Shown: positions 7,741-14,770, numbered from the stretch's first letter. The stretch is DNA of 16,581 nucleotides from Bacteroidales bacterium UBA1189 (GCA_002309805.1 DBYJ01000030.1:55003-71583); one strand, 5' to 3'. Program-made: numbers and translations. The notes: generated by a model from the sequence alone, not told the origin.

Positions 7741-7758
7741 AATTCACAGTGAATTCAC
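7741..7758. promoter_or_regulatory. Two overlapping palindromes just downstream of the minus-strand promoter
   Basis: AATTCAC-A-GTGAATT (7741-7755) is a perfect inverted repeat around one base, and it overlaps the perfect 10-bp palindrome GTGAATTCAC (7749-7758). The pair lies about 5-20 bp downstream of the -7 element of the promoter at 7763-7793, a typical place for a repressor operator. Binding by a regulator is inference. Confidence 0.4.
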
Positions 7759-7762
7759 GTTG

Positions 7763-7793
7763 CAAAGGTAGTCAAAAAAACTATATCTACAAA
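7763..7793 (-). promoter_or_regulatory. Bacteroidetes primary-sigma promoter (TTTG-N19-TACCTTTG)
   Basis: On the minus strand a TTTG (plus positions 7790-7793) is separated by exactly 19 bp from TACCTTTG (7763-7770), a complete match to the known Bacteroidetes consensus TTTG / TAnnTTTG with 19-21 bp spacing. Upstream DNA is A/T-rich (tracts at 7801-7832). It faces the HU-like remnant at 7700 and, with no terminator visible before 7452, could transcribe the exported protein, sigma and anti-sigma genes. Confidence 0.7.
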
Positions 7794-7864
7794 CTTTTTC
7801 GGGATTTTTTTCTTAAAAATGCACTTTTTTAACCAAACTGATCATTGCTCACTGAAAAACGGAT

Positions 7865-8051
7865 TGCGTGAAGTTGTGAAGTTGTGAAGTTGTGAAGTGA
7901 CTATCGTGCGCGCGGTATTTATCTACTATATATATGGAAATATTATATATATTATAATATATATAAATTATATAATTCTCTTTCCATATATATACTGCGC
8001 GCGCACGCAGGAGACTTACTTCACAACTTCACAACTTCACAACTTCACGCA
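7865..8051. repeat. 187-bp long inverted repeat with octamer tandem arms
   Basis: The outer arms (7865-7898 and 8018-8051) are perfect inverted copies over 34 nt and each consists of about four tandem GTGAAGTT octamers. Inside them lie a second inverted pair, GTGCGCGCG (7906-7914) and its complement (7998-8006), and a third, TATATATATGGAAA (7927-7940) and its complement (7981-7994). The central 7941-7980 is almost purely A/T. A transcript would fold into a long hairpin. The alternating GC and AT runs are also compatible with Z-DNA or cruciform formation. There is no convincing gene within it; the frames that cross it are low-complexity. Confidence 0.95.
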
Positions 8052-8066
8052 CTTTCCCGCTGGGCT

Positions 8067-8136
8067 GCGGGATTTGTCCCGCGCGTTGCCCGATTTATCG
8101 GAGGCACTATCTGGCTTATCGGGGGCGCTACCGCCC
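8067..8136 (-). terminator. Two small GC-rich hairpins downstream of the MlaF-type gene
   Basis: Stem GCGGGA / TCCCGC with a 4-nt loop lies at 8067-8082, and stem GGGCG / CGCCC with a 4-nt loop at 8123-8136. The second begins 21 nt after the stop of the minus-strand ATPase gene. Neither is followed by a T-run, so a terminator function is only possible, not demonstrated. Confidence 0.3.
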
Positions 8137-8156
8137 AGAATGTGAAGGCATTATCC

Positions 8157-8795
8157 TCAATCGAGGCTAAGGACGGTTTCACCGATGGTGCGGACGGAGT
8201 CCATGTCGTGGGTATTGATGACGGTGGTGATAGCTGCCTCGTGGGTGATGGAGTGGATGAGGGCGTCGATGGTGCGTGCGGTAGCGGGGTCGAGGCCCGA
8301 GGTGGGCTCGTCGCAGAAGAGGTAGCGGGGGCGGAGGGCAATAGCGCGGGCGATGCCGACGCGCTTCTGCATACCGCCGCTCAGTTCGCTGGGCATCTTC
8401 TGGAGGGCATCAGCCATGCCGACGCGCTCCAGGCATTCTACTGCCCGCTCACGACGCCCGGCTTCGCTGAGGGGCGAGAACATGCGGAGGGGGAAAAGGA
8501 CGTTGTCGAGCACACACATGGCATCGAACAGAGCGGCTCCCTGAAAGAGCATGCCCATCTCGCGGCGGAGGGCGGCAAGCTGACGACGGGGCAGGGCGAA
8601 GAAGTCGCGACCGTCGTAGAGCACCTGACCGCTGTCGGGCGTCAGCAATCCCACGAGACACTTCATCAGCACGGTCTTGCCCGAGCCGCTACGCCCTATG
8701 ATAAGGTTGGTACAGCCCGTTTCGAACGTGGCGCTGACCTCATTCAACACGTTTTCGCCATCAAACTGCTTTGAGATATTCCGGATTTCAATCAT
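8157..8795 (-). CDS. ABC transporter ATP-binding protein, MlaF type, C-terminally short
   Basis: A 212-residue ATPase of the MlaF/MKL family, which powers phospholipid transport between the membranes together with an MlaE permease. Walker A GRSGSGKT is at residues 34-41, the signature LSGGMQKR at 138-145, Walker B YLFCDEPT at 158-165, and the switch histidine in NTHDMDSV at 196. The ATP-hydrolysis machinery is therefore complete. The protein ends only 16 residues after that histidine at GETVLSLD, whereas MlaF proteins continue for about 40-60 residues (E. coli MlaF 269). No frame downstream restores the missing tail. It follows the permease gene on the same strand, separated by 164 bp that hold a large octamer hairpin. 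Confidence 0.9.
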   Translation of the reverse strand: MIEIRNISKQFDGENVLNEVSATFETGCTNLIIGRSGSGKTVLMKCLVGLLTPDSGQVLYDGRDFFALPRRQLAALRREMGMLFQGAALFDAMCVLDNVLFPLRMFSPLSEAGRRERAVECLERVGMADALQKMPSELSGGMQKRVGIARAIALRPRYLFCDEPTSGLDPATARTIDALIHSITHEAAITTVINTHDMDSVRTIGETVLSLD

Positions 8796-8809
8796 AGTTT
8801 CTGAGGAAT

Positions 8810-8920
8810 GTAGGAGTGCAGGAGTTCAGGAGTACAGGAGTGCAGACGAAAGTCTTGTATATAGCGCTCTGATAGCAGAAGTATCGTCTGTACTCCTGCA
8901 CTCCTGAACTCCTGAACTAC
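8810..8920. repeat. Octamer hairpin (AGGAGTNC units) in the permease-ATPase spacer
   Basis: The left arm (8810-8849) reads four tandem octamers AGGAGTGC, AGGAGTTC, AGGAGTAC, AGGAGTGC followed by AGACGA. The right arm (8884-8920) is the inverted counterpart with three and a half units and the same AGACGA end. The loop is 34 nt (8850-8883). Only the seventh base of the unit varies. On the minus strand it lies in the untranslated spacer between the permease and ATPase genes, 14 bp upstream of the ATPase start. Confidence 0.92.
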
Positions 8921-8931
8921 TTTTTTTCATT

Positions 8932-8959
8932 TTCAATCTTCAATCCTTAATCTTCAATC
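8932..8959. repeat. Four heptamers (TTCAATC) abutting the permease stop codon
   Basis: Units TTCAATC, TTCAATC, CTTAATC and TTCAATC run without gaps and end one base before the stop codon of the minus-strand permease gene (8960-8962). They add to the heptamer and octamer arrays in the same spacer. No function can be read from the sequence. Confidence 0.75.
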
Positions 8960-9703
8960 TCATTTCAACAGGCTTGTGAGGAGGATGTCGGCAAAGAGGA
9001 TGAGGATGCTGCTGTGGACGACGGCGCGGGTGCTGGCACGGCCGACCTCGACGGAGCCACCACGGACGCTGTATCCCTGATAGGCTGAAACGCTGCTGAT
9101 GATGAATGCGAAGACGACGGACTTGATGAGCCCCGCCCAGATGTACCACGACGAGAACGAGTGCTGCAAGCCCACCTGCAGGGTGTCAGGTGGCAGAATG
9201 CCCGTAATCCAGCAGAGCAGGAAGGCGCCCGCGAAGGCTGCGGCCACGCTGACGATGTTGATGACGGGGATGAACGCCACAAACGCCACCACCTTGGGCA
9301 GGATGACATAGCCGGCGGAGTTGACGCCCATGACGTCGAGAGCATCGATCTGCTGGGTGATGCGCATGGTGCCAATTTCAGAAGCAATGCCCGACCCTAC
9401 CTTGCCGGCCAGGATAACGCAGACGATGGCGGTGGAGAACTCAAGCAGGATGACCTCGCGGGCGGCATAGCCGATGGCGAAACGGGGCAGCCAGGGGTAG
9501 CCGAAGTTGAGCACAATCTGCAGCACCAGCAGCACACCGATGGCGAGCGACACGATGAGCACCAGCGGCAGGCTCTCCACGCCCAGCCGCCACACATCAG
9601 CCGCCAGCTGACGACGGAACAACTGCCCGCTCTGCGGACGTGCCATGGCCCGGCGCATCACCACCAGCCAATCGCCAACTTGACGTAATCCCTGCAAAAT
9701 CAT
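8960..9703 (-). CDS. ABC transporter permease, MlaE/YrbE family
   Basis: A 247-residue inner-membrane permease that works with the adjacent MlaF-type ATPase, probably moving phospholipids between inner and outer membranes. The family signature AGKVGSGIASEIGTMRITQQ begins at about residue 99 and continues IDALDVMGVNSAGYVILPK. Hydrophobic segments lie at about 40-65, 78-98, 135-165, 185-205 and 220-245. The length is near E. coli MlaE (260). I chose the ATG at 9703 (MILQGLRQVGDWL), since the 13 residues of the longer frame from 9742 are not family-like and reach the hairpin at 9745. No MCE-domain (MlaD) gene is next to the pair in this window, so the substrate-binding partner must be elsewhere. 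Confidence 0.93.
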   Translation of the reverse strand: MILQGLRQVGDWLVVMRRAMARPQSGQLFRRQLAADVWRLGVESLPLVLIVSLAIGVLLVLQIVLNFGYPWLPRFAIGYAAREVILLEFSTAIVCVILAGKVGSGIASEIGTMRITQQIDALDVMGVNSAGYVILPKVVAFVAFIPVINIVSVAAAFAGAFLLCWITGILPPDTLQVGLQHSFSSWYIWAGLIKSVVFAFIISSVSAYQGYSVRGGSVEVGRASTRAVVHSSILILFADILLTSLLK

Positions 9704-9744
9704 CTTGTTTTCTTTATTAATGACAAGTCTTGAAGCAAACAATT

Positions 9745-9823
9745 ATCAGTGAACAGTGAACAGATGATTGCCCTCCATTCGATGCATCAGGTTTTATCTG
9801 TTCGCTGTTCACTGTTCACTGAT
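9745..9823. repeat. Heptamer hairpin (AGTGAAC units) upstream of the permease gene
   Basis: The left arm (9745-9765) reads ATC, two AGTGAAC units and AGAT. The right arm (9796-9823) is the inverted form with three units, AGTGAAC, AGTGAAC and AGCGAAC. The loop is 30 nt (9766-9795). The arms differ by one unit, as expected if copies are gained or lost. It lies between the minus-strand promoter at 9860-9891 and the permease start, so it would be in the leader of the permease-ATPase transcript. Confidence 0.9.
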
Positions 9824-9859
9824 CACTAAAATTTTCATTCTTCAATCCTGTTTCGCCTG

Positions 9860-9891
9860 CGAAGATAGAGGTTTTCGGGGGAAAGTGCAAA
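9860..9891 (-). promoter_or_regulatory. Bacteroidetes-type promoter for the permease-ATPase operon
   Basis: On the minus strand TTTG (plus positions 9888-9891), a 20-bp spacer and TATCTTCG (9860-9867) match the consensus TTTG / TAnnTTTG with one mismatch. It faces the permease start at 9703, giving a leader of about 150 nt that includes the heptamer hairpin. Confidence 0.55.
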
Positions 9892-9940
9892 TTTTGTTTG
9901 GAATTAAGAGTTAAGAGTGAAGAAAAAAAGGGCTTTTTCG

Positions 9941-9971
9941 TTGTGAGATTGAAAAAAAAGTAGTACCTTCG
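9941..9971 (+). promoter_or_regulatory. Bacteroidetes-type promoter for the GH43 gene
   Basis: TTG (9941-9943), a 20-bp spacer and TACCTTCG (9964-9971) resemble TTTG / TAnnTTTG, with one mismatch in each box. The GH43 start codon follows 32 bp later. It is back to back with the promoter at 9860-9891, so the two operons diverge from this spacer. A single-sided AAGAGTT repeat lies just upstream at 9903-9920. Confidence 0.5.
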
Positions 9972-10003
9972 CAGCTGAATAAGAATTTAGAGATTGTACG
10001 CGC

Positions 10004-12010
10004 ATGAGAAAGTTCGCCCTCATCTTTGCCCTCCTCTGTCTGCTGAGCCTCGGCCTGGCAGCACAGGAGACGTACACAAACCCCATCATCGACCGCAGCC
10101 TCCCCGACCCCACCGTCATCCGCGACGGCGACGGCACCTACTGGCTCTATGCCACCGAGGACATCCATAACGTGCCCATCTACAAGAGCACCAACCTCGT
10201 TGACTGGACGTATGTGGGCACGGCGTTCACCGATGCCACACGGCCGAAGATGGTATCGGGCGGCGGCATCTGGGCACCGGAAATCAACTATGTGGGCGGG
10301 CAGTGGCTGCTCTACTACAGCAAATCGACGTGGGGCGGCACCTGGGAGTGCGGCATCGGCGTAGCCACGGCACCCGTACCCTGCGGACCCTTTACCGACC
10401 ACGGCAAGCTGTTCATCAGCAAGGAAATCGACGTGGAGAACAGCATCGACCCCTTCTTCTTCACCGACGACGACGGCCGCAACTACCTCTTCTGGGGTAG
10501 CTTCCACGGCATCTACGGCATTGAGCTGACGGAGGACGGCCTCGCCATCAAGGAGGGCGCACAGAAGCAACAGGTGGCCAGCGGATTCATGGAGGCCACC
10601 AACATCGTAAAGCGTAACGACTGGTACATTCTCATCGGCAGCCAGGGCACCTGCTGCGAGGGAGCCAAGAGCACCTATCAGGTGGTGCTGAACCGCTCGC
10701 GCAAGCTCTTCGGCCCCTATGCCAACCGCTCAGGCAACCGTGCGCTGGACGGCGGTTTCTCGACCATGATGAACGGCAACAACGTCGTTGCCGGCCCTGG
10801 ACATAACTCGCGCTTCGTCAAAGACGATGCCGGCACCGACTGGATGATCTACCACGGCTACCTGAAGAAAGACCCCGATGCCGGACGCCTCACCTTCATG
10901 GAGCCCATCGCCTGGGACAAGGCGGGATGGCCGACGGTGAAGAACTCGCACCCCTCGGCCTCGGCAACACGACCCGTCATCGACCCCTCGCTGCACGAAG
11001 GCGGCAAGAGCGAGGTTCCCCTGGCCGACCCCTTCATCCTGCTTGACGGCGACACCTACTACGCCTACGGCACCCATTCGGCCGACGGCATCGAAGTCTA
11101 TACCTCGGCCGACCTGCTGACATGGGAGTGCAAGGGACTGGCCCTCGACAAGCGTAACACCACGGAAACGCGCTGGTTCTGGGCACCCGAGGTCTATAAG
11201 CGGGGCGACACGTACTACATGTACTACTCTGCCAACGAGCACCTCTTCGTCGCCACAGCCGACAGCCCCATAGGGCCGTTCAAACAGCATGGCGGCTATA
11301 TGCTGGAATCGCTCATCGGCGACGAGAAGTGCATCGACAGCACCGTCTTCACCGACGACGACGGGCAGATGTACCTCTTCTTCGTCCGTTTCACCGACGG
11401 CAACGTCATCTGGAGCTGCGACCTGGCTGCCGACGGCCTCGGCCCTGCCGAAGGCACGCGACTGCGCCGCGTCGCCGCCGTCACCGTGGCATGGGAGAAG
11501 CAGCTGGGCAAAGTGGCCGAGGGCCCGTTTGTCATCCGCCACGGAGGAAAATACTACCTCACCTACTCCGCCAACGACTACCAGAGCCCTTGGTACGGCG
11601 TGGGCTACGCCACCTCGGCCGACATCCTACGCGGCTGGAGCAAATACCGCCACAACCCCATCGTGCAGAACGTCGAGGGGCTGTTCGGCACCGGCCACCA
11701 CTCGCTGTTCACCGACAAGGAGGGACAGATGCGCATCGTCTTCCACGCCCACCACAGCACGGGCGCCATCCATCCGCGCATGATGTACATCGGCGCCATG
11801 ACCTTCGACGACAGCGGTGTCCTCTCCCTCACGACCGACTCCCTCATCCGTCCCCGTCTGAAGGACGACACGGGCATCGCCCCGCTCAATTCCTCTACTG
11901 AAGGGAAGGACATCATCTTCGACACAGCCGGACGACGGCTCTTCCCCGACGCTGCCGCACAGGGCAAGAGCGTCCGCATCAGAAAGAACAAGAAATTCTT
12001 TAATCACTAA
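10004..12010 (+). CDS. Secreted enzyme with two GH43 (arabinanase/arabinofuranosidase-type) domains
   Basis: A 668-residue protein with a signal peptide (residues 1-20, cleavage near LAAQ) followed by two five-blade beta-propeller domains of glycoside hydrolase family 43, which cleave arabinose- or xylose-containing glycans with inversion. Domain 1 (about 24-325) resembles arabinan endo-1,5-alpha-L-arabinanases: base D35 in LPDPTV, pKa modulator D149 in SIDPFFF, acid E197 in FMEATNIV, and a metal-site histidine H267 in GPGHNS. Domain 2 (about 335-615) repeats the plan with D342 in LADPF, D445 in CIDSTVF, E506 in VAEGPFV and H565 in GTGHHS. Both active sites look complete, so one chain may carry an endo and an exo activity. 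The 907-residue gene follows after 27 bp without a terminator. Exact substrates cannot be told. Confidence 0.9.
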   Translation: MRKFALIFALLCLLSLGLAAQETYTNPIIDRSLPDPTVIRDGDGTYWLYATEDIHNVPIYKSTNLVDWTYVGTAFTDATRPKMVSGGGIWAPEINYVGGQWLLYYSKSTWGGTWECGIGVATAPVPCGPFTDHGKLFISKEIDVENSIDPFFFTDDDGRNYLFWGSFHGIYGIELTEDGLAIKEGAQKQQVASGFMEATNIVKRNDWYILIGSQGTCCEGAKSTYQVVLNRSRKLFGPYANRSGNRALDGGFSTMMNGNNVVAGPGHNSRFVKDDAGTDWMIYHGYLKKDPDAGRLTFMEPIAWDKAGWPTVKNSHPSASATRPVIDPSLHEGGKSEVPLADPFILLDGDTYYAYGTHSADGIEVYTSADLLTWECKGLALDKRNTTETRWFWAPEVYKRGDTYYMYYSANEHLFVATADSPIGPFKQHGGYMLESLIGDEKCIDSTVFTDDDGQMYLFFVRFTDGNVIWSCDLAADGLGPAEGTRLRRVAAVTVAWEKQLGKVAEGPFVIRHGGKYYLTYSANDYQSPWYGVGYATSADILRGWSKYRHNPIVQNVEGLFGTGHHSLFTDKEGQMRIVFHAHHSTGAIHPRMMYIGAMTFDDSGVLSLTTDSLIRPRLKDDTGIAPLNSSTEGKDIIFDTAGRRLFPDAAAQGKSVRIRKNKKFFNH

Positions 12011-12037
12011 TTTATTAATTCTTTAATTCAAAAAAGT

Positions 12038-14761
12038 ATGAGAAAAAGTTTACTTCTTTTCGGAATGGGTTTAATGGCCGCACTTACCGTGGTGGCTCAG
12101 CAACCCAAGAAAGACTCTCCCTGGACGGGCACCGTACTGCCTGAAGAAGGCGGCACGTACTACATGTACAATGTAGAGACGGGTCTCTGGCTACAGCACA
12201 ACCGCAAGCAGATGGACTACTGGACCACCCATGCCGAGTTGGACAAGGTGGGCTTCGACGTAATCATCAGCCCCCGCGAAGGTGGTTTCTGGCAGCTCGA
12301 CCCCCGTTTCGGCCATAACCACAGCATCAACGCCCTCACCAATCAGGGCTATCTGGACACCGGCGATGAGGTCACCGACTGGACCATCACGCCGTTCCCC
12401 AACCCCGCCGGCTACACCGCCCAGAACCTCTACATCATTGAGGCCATGGACGGCGGCATCGTCCTCGGCTACGAAATGGGCGACACGGACGACGAGACCT
12501 ACCTCTCCTTCTCACTCGACGGCTTCTGGCAGTTCGTCAGCAAGGAAGAGCGTATGGCCGACATGATGACCGCCACCAAGGACAACCCCAAGGACGCCAC
12601 CTGGCTGGTACCCGGCTACGACTTCGCCAATCAGGACGAGCGCAACAATGGCTGGAAGAACGAATTCAAGGGCGCAGGCAACAACCAGATCAACGGCCGT
12701 ATGTACAACCGTGCCGTCGAGAGCTGGAGCAACAGCGTCGGCTCGTTCTATCAGGACATCACCGGTCTGCCCAACGGCACCTACGGCCTCACGCTGCAAG
12801 GCTACTACCGCGACGGCTCCACCAACGCCATCGGTCCCAAGCACACTAACGGCAGCGAGGTCATCCGCGCCTACTACTTCGCCAACGAAGTCAGCGCTCC
12901 GCTCATGTCCATCTGCGAAAACGGTGTCGAGGACTACATCGAAGGTGCCTTTGAGGACACTTATGACGACGGCTACTGGTATCCCGGCGACGGCGGAAAG
13001 GCTCTGGGCAACGCCGCACAGTGCTTCTACATGGGCTACTATTGGAACCCCGAAATCCAGGTCATCGTCACCAACGGCACCCTGCGCATCGGCGTCAAGA
13101 AAGATGCCGGCGTAGGCGACGACTGGACGGTGTTCGACAACTTCCGCCTCACCTACTACGGTGACAATGTGGAAATCGACGTGCTCCGCGAGAACCTGAA
13201 GAAGGTCATCGCCGAGGCCGACACCTACGAAGGCATTAAGCCCCAGTTCTTCCTCGATGCCTACAGCGCAGCCGTGGCTGCCCTCGAATCTGACGATGCT
13301 GAGGTCATCGGCAACGCCATGCAGAATCTGAACAACTCCCTCGCCATCGTTTTCGCTGCCGGCCCCGACATCGAGAACTTCAACAAGACCATCGACATCT
13401 GCCGTGCCGAATTGGAGAAGAACCCCAACAACAAGTATTTCAACTATTCCGAAGCCATCAGCGAAGCCCAGCAGGTGTTCAACAACGCCTCCTCGGCTGA
13501 GGACTACAACCGTGCCCTTCGCATGCTGCAGATTGCCCGCAAGCTTAACAACGCCGAGCGTGGCGGACGTCGCTGGGAAGGCAGCGAGCCCGCTGCCGGT
13601 GAGAAGTACTACTTCTACAACGTCGGTCAGGGCCGCTTCCTCTGCGGTGGCGACGACTGGGGCGCACATGCTGCCCTCGGCTGGCCCGGCATCGAGATAC
13701 TGCTTGAAGAGAGCGAGCTGGGTGGCAACTGCTACCGCTTCGACACCTACCTCTACAACGGCGATGACCTCCACTACCTCAACTTCGGCGGCTACATGGA
13801 TACTCCTGGCAATGACTGGGCCATCGAGCCCGTCGGCAACGGCGTCTTCAACATCGTCCGCGCCGACAGCGCCACCTGCCTCCTCGGCTACCGTCCCGGC
13901 ACCGATTGCCGCGTCGATACCGACTTGACCGGCGCCGATAATCCTGACAACCAGTGGGTACTCGTCAGCCGTGCTGAGCGCGATGCCATCGCCGAGACCG
14001 CCAACGTCAACTATCCCTACGACATGAGCTACCGCATCGGCATGCCCAACTTCAGCCAGCGCGAAGACTTCGACAACTCCGGCTGGGTCATCGCTGAAGA
14101 TCCCACCGGCACCAACGGCATCTGGGGACGCGGAAGCAACCTCCCCGACTTCACCTACGAGTGCTGGAGCAAGACCTACTTCGACATGAGCCAGATCATC
14201 TACGACCTGCCCAACGGCTGGTATCTCGCCACCGTCACCGGCTACTACCGCGACGGCGACCACAACAGCAACGACATTGAAGGCGAGCACATCCCCGGCC
14301 ACATCGAGAAGTTCGTCAACGACGAGCCGCTCGACCCCGCCGCCTACTTCCAGGTCTTTGCCAAGGAGGACTACGAGGTGCAGCTGCCGCTGCTGACCGA
14401 CTACCGTGACATGGCTCCTGGCCAGGGGGCCGTCACTGCTGCCGGCGAAGTTCCAGAGTGGGTATATCAGGCTGTCGACTACTTCCAGAACGGCCTCTAC
14501 AAGGTCAGCCTGCTGGTCGAAGTGGTGGACAACGAGATGACCCTTGCCATCAACAAGGACCTCGAGAACTACCACGACTGGGTGGTGGTGGATAACTTCC
14601 GCATCATCTACTACGGCACTGAGGAGCCCACGAGCATCGAGGAAGCCGTAGCCGCTGAACCCGTCCAGAACGGCAAGATCTACAACCTGCAGGGCGTCGA
14701 AGTTGCCCAGCCCGCACGCGGCCTCTACATCCGCGACGGCAAGAAAGTCCTTGTCCGATAA
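12038..14761 (+). CDS. Large secreted protein with duplicated lectin-like and jelly-roll-like modules
   Basis: A 907-residue protein with a signal peptide (residues 1-20, ending VVAQ). I do not recognise a catalytic family. It has an internal duplication. A trefoil-like segment opening YYMYNVETGLWL (about 38-180) is followed by a beta-sandwich with ITGLPNGTYGLTLQGYYRDG and DNFRLTYYGD (about 192-378). A helical linker follows (381-510). Then a second trefoil-like segment opens YYFYNVGQGRFL (about 520-650), and a second sandwich carries YDLPNGWYLATVTGYYRDG and VVDNFRIIYYG (about 657-860). The end has IYNLQGVEV and GLYIRDGKKVLVR, a tail common on Prevotella exported proteins. Many surface Trp/Tyr and Asn/Gly fit carbohydrate binding. 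Its position right behind the GH43 gene suggests a glycan-binding partner at the cell surface; this is inference. Confidence 0.85.
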   Translation: MRKSLLLFGMGLMAALTVVAQQPKKDSPWTGTVLPEEGGTYYMYNVETGLWLQHNRKQMDYWTTHAELDKVGFDVIISPREGGFWQLDPRFGHNHSINALTNQGYLDTGDEVTDWTITPFPNPAGYTAQNLYIIEAMDGGIVLGYEMGDTDDETYLSFSLDGFWQFVSKEERMADMMTATKDNPKDATWLVPGYDFANQDERNNGWKNEFKGAGNNQINGRMYNRAVESWSNSVGSFYQDITGLPNGTYGLTLQGYYRDGSTNAIGPKHTNGSEVIRAYYFANEVSAPLMSICENGVEDYIEGAFEDTYDDGYWYPGDGGKALGNAAQCFYMGYYWNPEIQVIVTNGTLRIGVKKDAGVGDDWTVFDNFRLTYYGDNVEIDVLRENLKKVIAEADTYEGIKPQFFLDAYSAAVAALESDDAEVIGNAMQNLNNSLAIVFAAGPDIENFNKTIDICRAELEKNPNNKYFNYSEAISEAQQVFNNASSAEDYNRALRMLQIARKLNNAERGGRRWEGSEPAAGEKYYFYNVGQGRFLCGGDDWGAHAALGWPGIEILLEESELGGNCYRFDTYLYNGDDLHYLNFGGYMDTPGNDWAIEPVGNGVFNIVRADSATCLLGYRPGTDCRVDTDLTGADNPDNQWVLVSRAERDAIAETANVNYPYDMSYRIGMPNFSQREDFDNSGWVIAEDPTGTNGIWGRGSNLPDFTYECWSKTYFDMSQIIYDLPNGWYLATVTGYYRDGDHNSNDIEGEHIPGHIEKFVNDEPLDPAAYFQVFAKEDYEVQLPLLTDYRDMAPGQGAVTAAGEVPEWVYQAVDYFQNGLYKVSLLVEVVDNEMTLAINKDLENYHDWVVVDNFRIIYYGTEEPTSIEEAVAAEPVQNGKIYNLQGVEVAQPARGLYIRDGKKVLVR

Positions 14762-14770
14762 GCCTCTTTT

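Noticed and set aside
7865..8051. Replication origin with DnaA boxes in the AT-rich inverted repeat
   Set aside because: No TTATCCACA-like boxes are present in or near the repeat, and no dnaA or other origin-linked gene lies in the window.
7897..8145. 82-codon plus-strand frame through the long inverted repeat
   Set aside because: The translated product is mostly Ile/Tyr from the alternating TA core followed by repeats of LSGAL type; no gene-like composition and no promoter.
8045..8341. 98-codon minus-strand frame overlapping the ATPase 3' end, considered as a frameshifted tail
   Set aside because: The sequence after the ATPase stop in this frame (Pro/Ala-rich) does not resemble an MlaF C terminus, so a simple frameshift is not supported.
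8142..8774. 210-codon plus-strand frame opposite the ATPase gene
   Set aside because: The minus frame contains Walker A, signature and Walker B motifs in order; the plus frame is its shadow.
12512..14575. 687-codon open frame antisense to the 907-residue gene
   Set aside because: Its product is a monotonous run of Val, Ala, Gly and Asp, as expected from reading GC-rich codons backwards. The plus frame has a signal peptide, internal duplication and a known C-terminal tail.
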